Positions 38,871 to 47,027 of a stretch of DNA of 64,000 nucleotides are shown here, one piece after another. The number at the start of each line of letters is the position of its first letter. The first letter of the stretch is position 1. The notes under the pieces were generated by a model, which saw only the letters and a list, made by a program, of their open reading frames with translations, did no database searches and was not told where the DNA came from. The DNA is from Chlorobium sp. (lineage in GTDB: Bacteria; Bacteroidota; Chlorobiia; Chlorobiales; Chlorobiaceae): assembly GCA_005862225.1 (NCBI GenBank), contig SZXV01000005.1, forward strand, positions 85,815 to 149,814, read 5' to 3'. The position numbers and the translations under genes are program-made.

Positions 38871-39143
38871 ATGAATATTTACATCGGCAATCTGGCTTAC
38901 ACTGTTTCTGAAGATGATCTTCGTGATGCTTTTTCCGAATTTGGAGAAGTTGCAAGCGCAAGTATCATCAATGACAAATTTTCCGGACGTTCCAAAGGGT
39001 TTGGATTTGTTGAAATGCCTAAGGACAGCGAAGCTCGTGAAGCTATCGAATCAATGAATGGCAAAGATTTGAATGGCAGAACTGTTACGGTAAATGAAGC
39101 AAAGCCCCGCGAAGAAAGAGCACCAAGAAGAGACCGCTATTAA
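38871..39143 (+). CDS. RRM-type RNA-binding protein
   Basis: A 90-residue glycine-poor RNA-recognition-motif protein: RNP2 is NIYIGNLAYTV, RNP1 is SKGFGFVEM, and the C-terminal tail is basic (KPREERAPRRDRY). Bacterial one-RRM proteins of this kind, common in cyanobacteria and Chlorobi, bind single-stranded RNA and are often cold-induced. A terminator follows, so it is a single-gene unit. Confidence 0.92.
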   Translation: MNIYIGNLAYTVSEDDLRDAFSEFGEVASASIINDKFSGRSKGFGFVEMPKDSEAREAIESMNGKDLNGRTVTVNEAKPREERAPRRDRY

Positions 39144-39169
39144 GCTGTAAGCTTTTTTGGTTATTATTT

Positions 39170-39203
39170 AAACCCGGACAGAATGAAAGTTTTGTCCGGG
39201 TTT
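39170..39203 (+). terminator. Intrinsic terminator after the RRM gene
   Basis: AAACCCGGACA (39170-39180) pairs with TGTCCGGGTTT (39193-39203) around a 12-base loop and runs into a T-tract, 26 bases after the stop codon. Confidence 0.85.
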
Positions 39204-39255
39204 TTTTGTGGTTGAAATAGTTGAGTTTACATAATATATATTATACAACAAATCC

Positions 39256-39333
39256 TGGACACAAAGTAATAGGCTAAAATACTCGTGTAAGAGTTTGTAC
39301 TCCCCAAACGATATTTTAGCCCTTGTGTGTTCA
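39256..39333. repeat. Long imperfect inverted repeat in the RRM/PEP-CTERM gap
   Basis: The core arms GGCTAAAATA (39272-39281) and TATTTTAGCC (39312-39321) are perfect. Outer arms ACACAAAG (about 39260-39267) and CTTGTGT (about 39322-39328) extend the pairing, and an inner GTTTG/CAAAC pair (39293-39297, 39305-39309) sits in the loop. The borders begin TGGACAC and end GTGTTCA. It could be a fold-back RNA, a small palindromic mobile unit or the end of a lost insertion sequence. It lies between the RRM terminator and the convergent PEP-CTERM stop. Confidence 0.55.
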
Positions 39334-39371
39334 CCCTTAAATTCTGAGACGATCTGTTCTATTGCTCAGGA

Positions 39372-40112
39372 TTAAAATACCTTCTGATTTGTTTCATGGA
39401 GCAACGCCGGATTGCGCTTGCGGCGAAATTGCCAGATTATGAGTAAGGAACCGGTTCCGAGAAGCATCCATGTTTTAGGTTCAGGAGTGGGGCTGGCTGT
39501 TCCGTTAAATTGATAGTTATTAATACTGTAGGTGCCATTGCCGGCTGTTAATCCAGCCCCAGTCGAGGAGTAGCCATAGAGTCGAAACTCGACTGGTCCC
39601 GTAAGATGCTGAAACGCAGCATTGGTAAGATCGATACTTTCGTAAACTGGGCTACTGACATTAGACTCTCGATTAGTTGCGATATTTATAGAAGCAATTG
39701 GTGCTCCAAAATTGTCAACACTGGATCTAAGCTGAATAAATGTAGGAACATTGTCTTTGTTACGCTGGTCATGGAACTCGAAACTTGTGAAGTTGAGTTC
39801 ATAGCCAGAATTTGCGGTCAAAGTGAAGGTGAAATAATCGTTGGGATCATATGCTGAAGTAGTCCAGCCTATTGCTGGGTAACGATTATCGACAAGGGTG
39901 GTCTCGATGCCTGAGCCGTGACCAATTCCTGATGCTGATATATTTGGAATAACAATTATTTTATTGGTATTGTAATAAGGGTTCGAAGCTCCCGGACTTG
40001 TATCCTGAATATCGTCAAAGACTAAAACAGCAGCATTCGAATTTACTCCCGCCCTTGCCAACATAAGCGCAGCAAGAACAATGATTGTCATGATTTTTGT
40101 GGGAATTCTCAT
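39372..40112 (-). CDS. PEP-CTERM sorting-domain exported protein
   Basis: A 246-residue exported protein with a signal peptide (MRIPTKIMTIIVLAALMLAR) and a C-terminal PEP-CTERM signal: TPEPKTWMLLGTGSLLIIW followed by a basic cluster (FRRKRNP). PEP-CTERM proteins are processed by an exosortase and linked to extracellular polysaccharide. The central region is beta-rich (YFTFTLTANSGYELNFTSFE, VEFRLYGYSSTGAG) and resembles other surface proteins of this class without a known enzyme function. An ATG at 40124 gives four more residues. No exosortase gene is in the window. Confidence 0.82.
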   Translation of the reverse strand: MRIPTKIMTIIVLAALMLARAGVNSNAAVLVFDDIQDTSPGASNPYYNTNKIIVIPNISASGIGHGSGIETTLVDNRYPAIGWTTSAYDPNDYFTFTLTANSGYELNFTSFEFHDQRNKDNVPTFIQLRSSVDNFGAPIASINIATNRESNVSSPVYESIDLTNAAFQHLTGPVEFRLYGYSSTGAGLTAGNGTYSINNYQFNGTASPTPEPKTWMLLGTGSLLIIWQFRRKRNPALLHETNQKVF

Positions 40113-40347
40113 ATTTATTACCATGCCGCGTTTGTCGTATGATTGGCGAAAAAATTGAGCTAATTAACACATCAACAATCAATCGCAATTAAATAAACTT
40201 TATAATTAAATATACAACTATTCTTTTTCAAAATTCAGGGCGATCTGAAAACTCCTGCGAAACGGCTATAATAAATCTTCCCACAACCAGTAGCAGGTAT
40301 CGGCTTTATTAGCAATCATTCTTCGCAAGCGACGATGAAATGAAAAG

Positions 40348-40656
40348 TTATTCTCCATCAGCTTGAAGGCTTTCACTAACAGCCTGCTTAAACTCCCGGG
40401 AAATTTTAAAAGCCGGGACATTTTTTGGATCAACCATCACTTTTTCTCCAGTCCTCGGGTTCCTGGCCTGTCGCAGATTCTTGTGACGGATATTAAATGA
40501 ACCAAATCCTCTGATCTCAATTCGCTTGCCAGCTTTCAGAGAATCTATAATGCTTTCAAACAAACAGTTAACTACTGATTCAGTCTCATTTTTGGTTAAT
40601 CCGGTCTTGTGGGCAATGGCATTGACCAAGTCAACTTTTGTGGTTGTCGTTCCCAT
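40348..40656 (-). CDS. HU/IHF-family DNA-binding protein
   Basis: A 102-residue histone-like protein with the family signature GFGSFNIRHKNLRQARNPRTG in the DNA-binding arm region and VDLVNAIAHKTGLTKNE at the N-terminus. The PRTGEKVMVDPKNVPAFK continuation is typical of HU/IHF. It bends or coats DNA. It stands alone, about 148 bases from the end of the liv cluster. Confidence 0.92.
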   Translation of the reverse strand: MGTTTTKVDLVNAIAHKTGLTKNETESVVNCLFESIIDSLKAGKRIEIRGFGSFNIRHKNLRQARNPRTGEKVMVDPKNVPAFKISREFKQAVSESLQADGE

Positions 40657-40766
40657 GGCGGTCTATTATCATTAAAAGTTAGGGGAAAGAAGAATAAGTA
40701 AGCAACCTTCTAATTTACAATTCTTTAGCATGATATGATTATCATCCGGGCATAAAAATAGTAAAT

Positions 40767-40782
40767 ACTGCATAACGGCAGT
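40767..40782 (-). terminator. Candidate terminator after livF
   Basis: On the minus strand a short hairpin ACTGC/GCAGT with a 6-base loop lies 23 bases beyond the livF stop and is followed by ATTTACTATTTTTA. The stem is short, so it is weak support for the end of the liv message. Confidence 0.4.
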
Positions 40783-40804
40783 TTTACAAATCACAAAACC
40801 CGGG

Positions 40805-41500
40805 TCACATTCCTAAAAAAGCTTTTTTGACATCCTGATTATTCAGCAGCTCTTTTCCTGTGCCTGTCAGAACAATCCTGCCGGTTTCGATCACATAGCC
40901 TTTATGACTTATGTTCAGTGACTGATAAACATTCTGCTCAACAAGCAGGACTGTCACCCCACTGCTATTAATCGTACGGATAGCGCTGAAAACAACTTCG
41001 GTAAAGAGGGGCGACAATCCAAGACTTGGTTCATCAAGAAGCAGAAGCTTGGGATTGCCCATAAGCCCCCGACCTATTGCAAGCATCTGCTGCTCGCCAC
41101 CCGACATGGTACCACCCAACTGGTTGCGTCGCTGAGCAAGTTTCGGAAAAAGAGCAAAAACCTTGTCGAGGTTTTGCTGACAATCTTTCTTGCAGAGGTA
41201 TCCGCCCATCATCAGATTCTCAACAACTGTCATATCAGGAAAGATCTTGCGTCCCTCCGGGACATGAACAATCCCCTTTTGTACAATACTATGCGCCTTG
41301 AGAACATGCAGTGATTCATGATTCCAGGTGATCGAACCTGTAGACTTAATGATTCCTGATATGGCTTTGAGAAGAGTTGACTTCCCTGACCCATTACTGC
41401 CGACAACCGAGACAATCTCACCATCATCAATGGAGAGGCTGATAGCCCGCAGAACAGGCATTTCGCCATATCCTGCATTGAGATTTTGAATATCAAGCAT
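40805..41500 (-). CDS. livF: Branched-chain amino acid ABC transporter ATPase LivF-type
   Basis: A 231-residue ATPase: Walker A GSNGSGKSTLLKAI, signature MSGGEQQMLAIGRGL, Walker B LLLLDEPSLGLSP, H-loop VEQNVY. The start is MLDIQNLNAGYG (ATG at 41500) preceded by a strong GGAGGTGG ribosome-binding site and overlapping the livG stop by 8 bases; the longer in-frame form has no family support. Confidence 0.92.
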   Translation of the reverse strand: MLDIQNLNAGYGEMPVLRAISLSIDDGEIVSVVGSNGSGKSTLLKAISGIIKSTGSITWNHESLHVLKAHSIVQKGIVHVPEGRKIFPDMTVVENLMMGGYLCKKDCQQNLDKVFALFPKLAQRRNQLGGTMSGGEQQMLAIGRGLMGNPKLLLLDEPSLGLSPLFTEVVFSAIRTINSSGVTVLLVEQNVYQSLNISHKGYVIETGRIVLTGTGKELLNNQDVKKAFLGM

Positions 41501-42221
41501 GGTGACCACCTCCAAGGTAAGCTGCAATAACATCTGGATTACTGGTAATCTCTTCGGGTGTCCCCTCCGCAAGTTTTTCGCCGGAGTTCAGAACAACGAT
41601 CCTGTCACAGATCGAGGTAACAGCTTTCATGTCATGCTCGATAAAAACAATCGTTGCCCCTTTCATTCGAATGCCTCTGATGATATCAAGAAGAAGATCA
41701 GTTTCGGTGTGGTTCAATCCCCCGCAAATTTCGTCAAGAAGCAACATTTTCGGATGGGTTGCCAGTACTCTGGCCAGCTCAAGCTTCTTTTTAAGACCAA
41801 TAGGAAGCGATCCCGCAGATTTTTTAACATAATCTGTTAAACCAACCTTCTGTAACTGTTCCATTGCATTCGCCTCAGCCTCTCCAGTACTATTAGTAAT
41901 GGAAAATGCCCCGACCATCACATTTTCAAGAACGGTCAAATTTTCCAGGGGTTTAACCCTTTGCCAGGTACGCACCATCCCCAACTTGCAAACCTGATCA
42001 GGACGAAGAGCATTGATTTTTTTATTGTCAAAAATTACATCACCTGCCGTGGCGGGAAAAAAACCGGTGATGCAGTTAAAAAGTGTCGTCTTTCCAGCCC
42101 CATTTGGCCCGATAAGGCCAAAAATCTGCTTCTCGTTGACCGAAAAAGAGACATCAGAAACGGCAACATTTCCACCAAAATGTTTGCTGACATGGCTGAT
42201 ATGCAAAAGATGTTGTATCAT
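41493..42221 (-). CDS. livG: Branched-chain amino acid ABC transporter ATPase LivG-type
   Basis: A 242-residue ATPase: Walker A GPNGAGKTTLFNCITGF, TWQRVKPLENLTVLENVMVG typical of LivG, signature LPIGLKKKLELARVLAT and Walker B MLLLDEICGGL. In the Walker B the usual DEP reads DEI, and the signature begins LPIGLK rather than LSGGQ, as often in this subfamily. ATG at 42221 follows AGGAGG and overlaps the livM stop by ATGA. Confidence 0.92.
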   Translation of the reverse strand: MIQHLLHISHVSKHFGGNVAVSDVSFSVNEKQIFGLIGPNGAGKTTLFNCITGFFPATAGDVIFDNKKINALRPDQVCKLGMVRTWQRVKPLENLTVLENVMVGAFSITNSTGEAEANAMEQLQKVGLTDYVKKSAGSLPIGLKKKLELARVLATHPKMLLLDEICGGLNHTETDLLLDIIRGIRMKGATIVFIEHDMKAVTSICDRIVVLNSGEKLAEGTPEEITSNPDVIAAYLGGGHHA

Positions 42222-43216
42222 TGTTTCCTCCTGTAAAGCCCAAGAATCCCTTTGGGCAGATAAAGGATGCACAGCACTGTAATGATCCCGTACACCAGCA
42301 CATGGGCATGGGCAAGATTTTCCTTCAGAAAGATTCCGATGCCTGACGTTTCAGAGACCAGACCCGCTTTGACAAGTGCTTCACCAAGAAGATTTGATCG
42401 GAGTATTTCAGCAAGAGGGACCAGAAGAATTGCGCCGACAACAGGCCCCCACAAGGTACCAACACCTCCAATAATAGCGGTCAGAATAATTTCAATCGAA
42501 AGACGAAGATCAAGCACTGCAGAAGTATCAATAAAGCGAATATATAAGCCATAGAGAGAACCAAGAACGGAGGTCAGCGCTGCTGATATGAGCAACGCCT
42601 TGTTTTTATAAAACGAAAGATTGATCCCAAGTGATGCCGCTGCATCCTGATCCTCCCTTATTGCCTGTAAATAATATCCCGTTTTCGATCTTCTCAAATA
42701 TGCCGTTATGGCAAGGGTAACGGCGAGCACAAGCAGCATTCCATAATAAAACGGATTCTTGCTGTTCAGATCCAGCCCCCAAAGAGAGATATCAGTAAGG
42801 AGAATACCTTGCGCACCTCCTGTACATTCAAAATTGAGAACGGAAAGACGAACAATTTCGGCCACAGCAATTGAAGCAAGTCCAAAGTAGTGCCCGCGTA
42901 GCCGGAAAACAATGCTGCCCGTCATCAGGGCAATAAGAGAGGCAACGACAATCCCCACTAAGATACAGATGACAGGATTGAGGGTGTTGAAAAGTGTAAG
43001 CATAATCAGGGTGGTATAAGCTCCTGCCCCAAAGTAAGCTGCATGACCAAAACTGTACTGCCCGGCATAACCGCCAAGAATATTCCATGCTGAAGAGAGT
43101 GCTGCCATCATCAGCACCGAAATCAAGATTCCAATGATATATGGATTTTCACCGATGAAAAGAGGAAGCGCTATAGCTGTGGCCGCTATAAGAGTAACAA
43201 GGGCAATATGTTTCAT
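42218..43216 (-). CDS. livM: Branched-chain amino acid ABC transporter permease LivM-type
   Basis: A 332-residue membrane protein with about nine hydrophobic segments. Family features are AWNILGGYAGQYSFGHAAYFGAG, FRLRGHYFGLASIAVAEI, and GGVGTLWGPVVGAILL. Start ATG overlaps the livH stop by one base (TAATG) behind GGGAGGCAGG. Confidence 0.92.
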   Translation of the reverse strand: MKHIALVTLIAATAIALPLFIGENPYIIGILISVLMMAALSSAWNILGGYAGQYSFGHAAYFGAGAYTTLIMLTLFNTLNPVICILVGIVVASLIALMTGSIVFRLRGHYFGLASIAVAEIVRLSVLNFECTGGAQGILLTDISLWGLDLNSKNPFYYGMLLVLAVTLAITAYLRRSKTGYYLQAIREDQDAAASLGINLSFYKNKALLISAALTSVLGSLYGLYIRFIDTSAVLDLRLSIEIILTAIIGGVGTLWGPVVGAILLVPLAEILRSNLLGEALVKAGLVSETSGIGIFLKENLAHAHVLVYGIITVLCILYLPKGILGLYRRKQ

Positions 43217-44085
43217 TACCTGCCTCCCTTTTTACCAAATAATCCTTCCAGACGAAGCAGCAAAACCGCAAGAAAAAGAACAAAAACAATAACATCTTTC
43301 CAGTCTGTTGACAAGTAGGTCGATGACATAGCCTCAACAACGCCAATAATAATGCCCCCGACACCAGCCCCTACAACCGATCCAAGACCACCAAGAACAC
43401 AAATTGTAAATGCTTTCAAAAGAAAACTGTGGCCAGCAAGAGGATGGATATAATAAGTTGGAGCAATGAGGGCGCCAGCGGTAGCTGCCAGCGCAGTGCC
43501 AATACCAAATGCAATAGCGCTCATTTTGGCGACGTTGATCCCCATTAACTGAGCCGCCTCACGATTCTGGCTTGTTGCCCGCAGTGCCATGCCTGTTGAC
43601 GTTTTGGCAAGAAAAAGATAGAGAATCGAAATAATTACACAGGTAATCAGAAACGATAACAGCAGAGGAAGAGAGATGGAAATATCTCCAGGAAGGTTAA
43701 ATGCACTGCTTGAGTAAGTCGTCGTCAGTATTTTCGGATCACTGGTAAAAGCCAGCAGCGCGGTATTACTCATAATCAATCCAAGACCAATCGTCAGTAA
43801 AATCTGATTTTGATGGGGATGATGGATGACCCTGTTGATAAAAAGTTTTTCAAGCATGAAACCGAAGAAAAAAGCGGTCGGTATAATCAAAACGAGCGAA
43901 AGATAGGGATCAATATGCAGCAGAGTAAAAGCAAAATAAGCCATATACATTCCAAGCATCATCAAATCACCATGTGCAAAATTACTGATGTTCATGACGC
44001 CAAAAACAAGTGACATACCAATCCCGGCCAGCGCATAAACGCCACCAGTCAGAATTCCGGATAACAAAGGCTGAAGAAATGACAT
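43216..44085 (-). CDS. livH: Branched-chain amino acid ABC transporter permease LivH-type
   Basis: A 289-residue permease of the LivH group: GGVYALAGIGMSLVFGVMNI at the N-terminus with ISNFAHGDLMMLGMYMAY, ALRATSQNREAAQLMGIN, and FTICVLGGLGSVVGAGVGGI. It is separated from livK by 89 bases with a hairpin, and coupled to livM. Confidence 0.92.
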   Translation of the reverse strand: MSFLQPLLSGILTGGVYALAGIGMSLVFGVMNISNFAHGDLMMLGMYMAYFAFTLLHIDPYLSLVLIIPTAFFFGFMLEKLFINRVIHHPHQNQILLTIGLGLIMSNTALLAFTSDPKILTTTYSSSAFNLPGDISISLPLLLSFLITCVIISILYLFLAKTSTGMALRATSQNREAAQLMGINVAKMSAIAFGIGTALAATAGALIAPTYYIHPLAGHSFLLKAFTICVLGGLGSVVGAGVGGIIIGVVEAMSSTYLSTDWKDVIVFVLFLAVLLLRLEGLFGKKGGR

Positions 44086-44121
44086 AATGAGTTTACCAGT
44101 GAAATACTTTTGCCATTGCTA

Positions 44122-44153
44122 AAGCGCCTCCTGCAATGTTCCGGAGGCGCCTT
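44122..44153 (-). terminator. Partial terminator/attenuating hairpin between livK and livH
   Basis: AAGCGCCTCC (44122-44131) pairs with GGAGGCGCCTT (44143-44153). Read on the minus strand it is a GC-rich stem followed by TTTAGC, a short U-run. The position, after the binding-protein gene and before the membrane genes, fits the common arrangement in which the binding protein is made in excess. Confidence 0.6.
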
Positions 44154-44174
44154 GATGAAAAGTAAACCAGACTC

Positions 44175-45320
44175 TTAGCGCGTAAAGGGATAAACAAGCC
44201 TCTTTTTGCTGAACTGGGCAGGATAAACAGTTTCATATTTACCATTCTGGAGTTGCTGTACCAGCATGGAATGGTTGTTCTGATTCGTGAATGATCCGTA
44301 GTCTTCAAATTTTACCGGACCAAGTATACCGTTCCAGCTCCCTGTCTTCAACGCTGAACGGAGTTTTACAGCGCTTCTTGCTTTTGAGGCTGTTTCAACC
44401 ATAATTCTCATCGCCTCATAAGCACAGGCTGCATGGTAGGATGGATCTTTGGCAAACTTTGTTTTGTAGCGAAGTCCAAAGTTAGCAGCCCCGGGCCAAT
44501 TGACATCATCAGTCCATTGAGTAGCAGATACAACAAGATTTGAAATATCGGTTTGCTGGGCAAACTGAGCAGTTGTATAACCGGCTCCCGCACCAAGAAA
44601 AGCTTTGGGAGTAAGGCCGATTTCCCGGGCCTGGCGCATGAGCAGAATAGCATCTGCATCATAAGAGACAAGAAAAACAAGATCAGGATTGGCGGCTTTA
44701 ACCTTTGAAAGTGATGGGCGATAATCAGGCTGTCCCTGCTGATACTTTTCGTTTGCCACCTCTTTCAATCCCATTTTAAGAGCATTTTCCTGGGCGGTCT
44801 TTACTGTTGATACCCCAAAATCAGTAGCCGCATAAACATAAGCAATCGTCTTTGGCTTGAATACTTTTACAGCATCCATAAGCACCTTCGAATAAACATT
44901 GGCTGGAGCGTTTAAGCGAAACACAAATTTATAACCCTTCATGGTGATCTCCTCCTTGGCGGCAGCAGGAACAAGGAGTGGGACTTGATACTGGTCAGCC
45001 CTGGAGGCAACAACATTGGCACATCCTGAAGTATAAGGGCCTACAACACCAATAACACCATCCCGCGTCACCAGTTTTTCATAAGCCGCAAGAGCATTTT
45101 TTGGATCACCACCATCATCCTCCTTAATAAGCTCAACCTGAATACCCTTTGCTCTCAAATCCTCAAGAGCCATTAATGCGCCATTGGTCAGATTCTCTCC
45201 AATCTGGGCCTCTTTACCTGTAATTGAGTTTATGAACCCGATCTTGACTGGTGCAGCTTGAACCAGCGCTGAAAATACCAACATGGCGGCAGCAACAACG
45301 GATAAAAATTTTTTCTTCAT
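44175..45320 (-). CDS. livK: Branched-chain amino acid-type ABC transporter substrate-binding protein
   Basis: A 381-residue periplasmic binding protein (type I fold). Signal peptide MKKKFLSVVAAAMLVFSALV ending AQA. Features are VKIGFINSITGKEAQIGENL, a DDGGDPKNALAAYEKLVTRD segment and VIGVVGPYTSGCANVVASRA. The ligand could be a branched-chain amino acid, another amino acid, urea or an aromatic acid; the sequence does not decide. ATG at 45320 follows a GGAG ribosome-binding site. Confidence 0.9.
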   Translation of the reverse strand: MKKKFLSVVAAAMLVFSALVQAAPVKIGFINSITGKEAQIGENLTNGALMALEDLRAKGIQVELIKEDDGGDPKNALAAYEKLVTRDGVIGVVGPYTSGCANVVASRADQYQVPLLVPAAAKEEITMKGYKFVFRLNAPANVYSKVLMDAVKVFKPKTIAYVYAATDFGVSTVKTAQENALKMGLKEVANEKYQQGQPDYRPSLSKVKAANPDLVFLVSYDADAILLMRQAREIGLTPKAFLGAGAGYTTAQFAQQTDISNLVVSATQWTDDVNWPGAANFGLRYKTKFAKDPSYHAACAYEAMRIMVETASKARSAVKLRSALKTGSWNGILGPVKFEDYGSFTNQNNHSMLVQQLQNGKYETVYPAQFSKKRLVYPFTR

Positions 45321-45399
45321 ACAATGTTTTCTCCTTGCTTTTGAGTTAACCATTCAATGAATACTTCAAGTAAAGTTATTCCTCAAGATCTTTCAAAGA

Positions 45400-45419
45400 T
45401 GTAACAATATGAAGTTACA
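45400..45419. promoter_or_regulatory. Palindrome upstream of the liv operon
   Basis: TGTAAC-N8-GTTACA lies 80 to 99 bases upstream of the livK start. It has the symmetry of an operator for a dimeric regulator. The surrounding gap (45321-45653) is AT-rich and holds no gene I recognise apart from this and the element before the winged-helix gene. Confidence 0.4.
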
Positions 45420-45601
45420 ATACTTGCGACATAAAAAATTCTGAAATGCGAGAAAAATATTTTCGCAAACACGGCTGAGCGTAAAAAAAGAAAATACATT
45501 TAAGTATTTGCGCTGCAATAAAGCCATATTCCGGAGATTTATCAGAAAATGAACAGGAGAGTTCAATAAAAGTCATCAACCTTCAATTGCAGAGAAAATC
45601 A

Positions 45602-45619
45602 CTACATTATACTTTGTAG
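45602..45619 (+). promoter_or_regulatory. Palindrome overlapping a -10-like box before the winged-helix gene
   Basis: CTACA-N8-TGTAG surrounds TATACT (45609-45614), which matches the -10 consensus at five of six positions, 40 bases before the downstream start. An operator on top of a -10 box, next to a small winged-helix gene, suggests autoregulation. Confidence 0.35.
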
Positions 45620-45653
45620 CAGTCTTTACTGAAAAAAATTCATGGAGAAAACA

Positions 45654-45833
45654 ATGGAGGCAAAGGATATCATTCTTGACATTCTTAAAAAAGAGAGTGA
45701 GCCACTCAACGCTGGAAAAATTACTGAACTGAGCGGGCTGGAGCGTAAAGCAGTAGACAAGGCAATGAAAGCTCTGAAAGATGAGGATTTGATTGTTTCT
45801 CCAAAGCGTTGTTACTGGGAAGTAAAAAAGTAA
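45654..45833 (+). CDS. Small winged-helix protein (59 aa)
   Basis: A 59-residue protein starting [19 protein letters not shown] with [20 protein letters not shown] and ending in a strand-turn [14 protein letters not shown], the pattern of a minimal winged helix-turn-helix (ArsR/MarR-like scaffold without extra domains). ATG at 45654 is preceded by GGAG at good spacing; an ATG at 45642 would add four residues. It has no neighbour on the same strand and may regulate its own promoter or the divergent liv operon. Confidence 0.7.
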   Translation: MEAKDIILDILKKESEPLNAGKITELSGLERKAVDKAMKALKDEDLIVSPKRCYWEVKK

Positions 45834-45851
45834 AATATCTTCAGCTCCTGA

Positions 45852-46241
45852 TTAAGCGCTTAAAACAGTCTTCAAACGGCTGAGGATCAACGTTACCTCC
45901 TTAAATGACGATATTTCATACGTTATAAGAACACAAATAAAAACCATAAAGACCAACGCTGTAATAAATACTATATCGGCCAGGCGCTCTATTTGATGCA
46001 TACGGTTTAATCCAATCCTTCGCATTGCCCAATAAGACAAAAGGCAGGAAATAAGGAAAAATAGAGCATCAAGGGCAAGAAAATCATCCGCAAGAGTAGT
46101 AAGGCCCTGGGATTTGACAACCAGCTTAATAATACCAATCACAGTAAGGCATACACCTACCATTGCCGCAGAGACGGTGAAAATATGAACACAGATATTT
46201 GCTTCCAGACACTTGATTTCCCCTTCCCTGAAGCTGCCCAT
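45852..46241 (-). CDS. Membrane protein of unknown function (129 aa)
   Basis: Four hydrophobic stretches of membrane-helix length are seen (about residues 19-43, 54-71, 88-106 and a shorter one), with a charged loop MRRIGLNRMHQIERLAD between the second and third. No family motif is recognised. Convergent with the winged-helix gene (19 bases between stops). Confidence 0.55.
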   Translation of the reverse strand: MGSFREGEIKCLEANICVHIFTVSAAMVGVCLTVIGIIKLVVKSQGLTTLADDFLALDALFFLISCLLSYWAMRRIGLNRMHQIERLADIVFITALVFMVFICVLITYEISSFKEVTLILSRLKTVLSA

Positions 46242-46391
46242 AAGGTATTAAAAATGGAAAAATTTACTGCAACTGCGTGCCAATATTACTCAAGCCAGTG
46301 CTGGCTCATGGCATGTAATGGCAAAAAATAATCGCAATGGGAAGATGTTCATTCTCTTCCCATTGCTGCATAATATTTAATAATCAATAAA

Positions 46392-46961
46392 TCAGTTTCT
46401 TCTTCCTCCATCATAAGGACGATTGTCAGGCGCTGGAGTTGATGGCGGTGGAGGCGGCGGCGTGTTCGGCATCCGATTATCGTTGTTGTTAAAATGTGGG
46501 TCACGATTACGATCATCAATACGTGGATCACGACGGTCATCAAAGCGTGGATCACGATCACCCCGCTGCTCAAACCTGCGATTATGCCTGCGATATTCGA
46601 AATCCCTTGATCTTCTTATATCATCCCAGCGACTGCTTTTAATTCTGTAAGGAAGCCTGCCCTCCCGAACAACAGCCCATGGTCCGCGATAATTGGGAGA
46701 ACAATACCAGGCACCATTGTCAAAGATATAATAGAAATTTCTGTAAAAGATAATATCATAAGGACTTCCTGTAGATATTGAAAAACCAAAATCCCTCAGG
46801 TTAATAAAATCGGGACGACGATCGATAACAAAAGCAGGCCTTTCGGGTCTCTCCCTTGTTCCAATATGGATGCTTAATTCAGCCTGGGCATCCGATGCGG
46901 GATTACCAAGGAACATGCCTGTAATTCCGGCAGCCAGCCAAATACTTTTCTTCAGTTTCAT
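46392..46961 (-). CDS. Secreted protein with Arg/Asp-rich low-complexity tail
   Basis: A 189-residue exported protein with a signal peptide ending near DAQA. A folded-looking part (residues about 30-110) contains an aromatic-rich segment FYRNFYYIFDNGAWYCSPN and YRGPWAVV, a pattern seen in DUF6515-like or YXWV-type small envelope proteins. The C-terminal part is low complexity: repeated RDPRFDD/RDPRIDD units, asparagines and a run of prolines. It is probably periplasmic or outer-surface. No enzyme function can be inferred. Confidence 0.65.
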   Translation of the reverse strand: MKLKKSIWLAAGITGMFLGNPASDAQAELSIHIGTRERPERPAFVIDRRPDFINLRDFGFSISTGSPYDIIFYRNFYYIFDNGAWYCSPNYRGPWAVVREGRLPYRIKSSRWDDIRRSRDFEYRRHNRRFEQRGDRDPRFDDRRDPRIDDRNRDPHFNNNDNRMPNTPPPPPPSTPAPDNRPYDGGRRN

Positions 46962-47027
46962 AGTTATTCTCCTGTAGTTTAACGTTGTTCTGTTGTAACC
47001 CTTCCCTCTTTATGACGACCTTTTATT

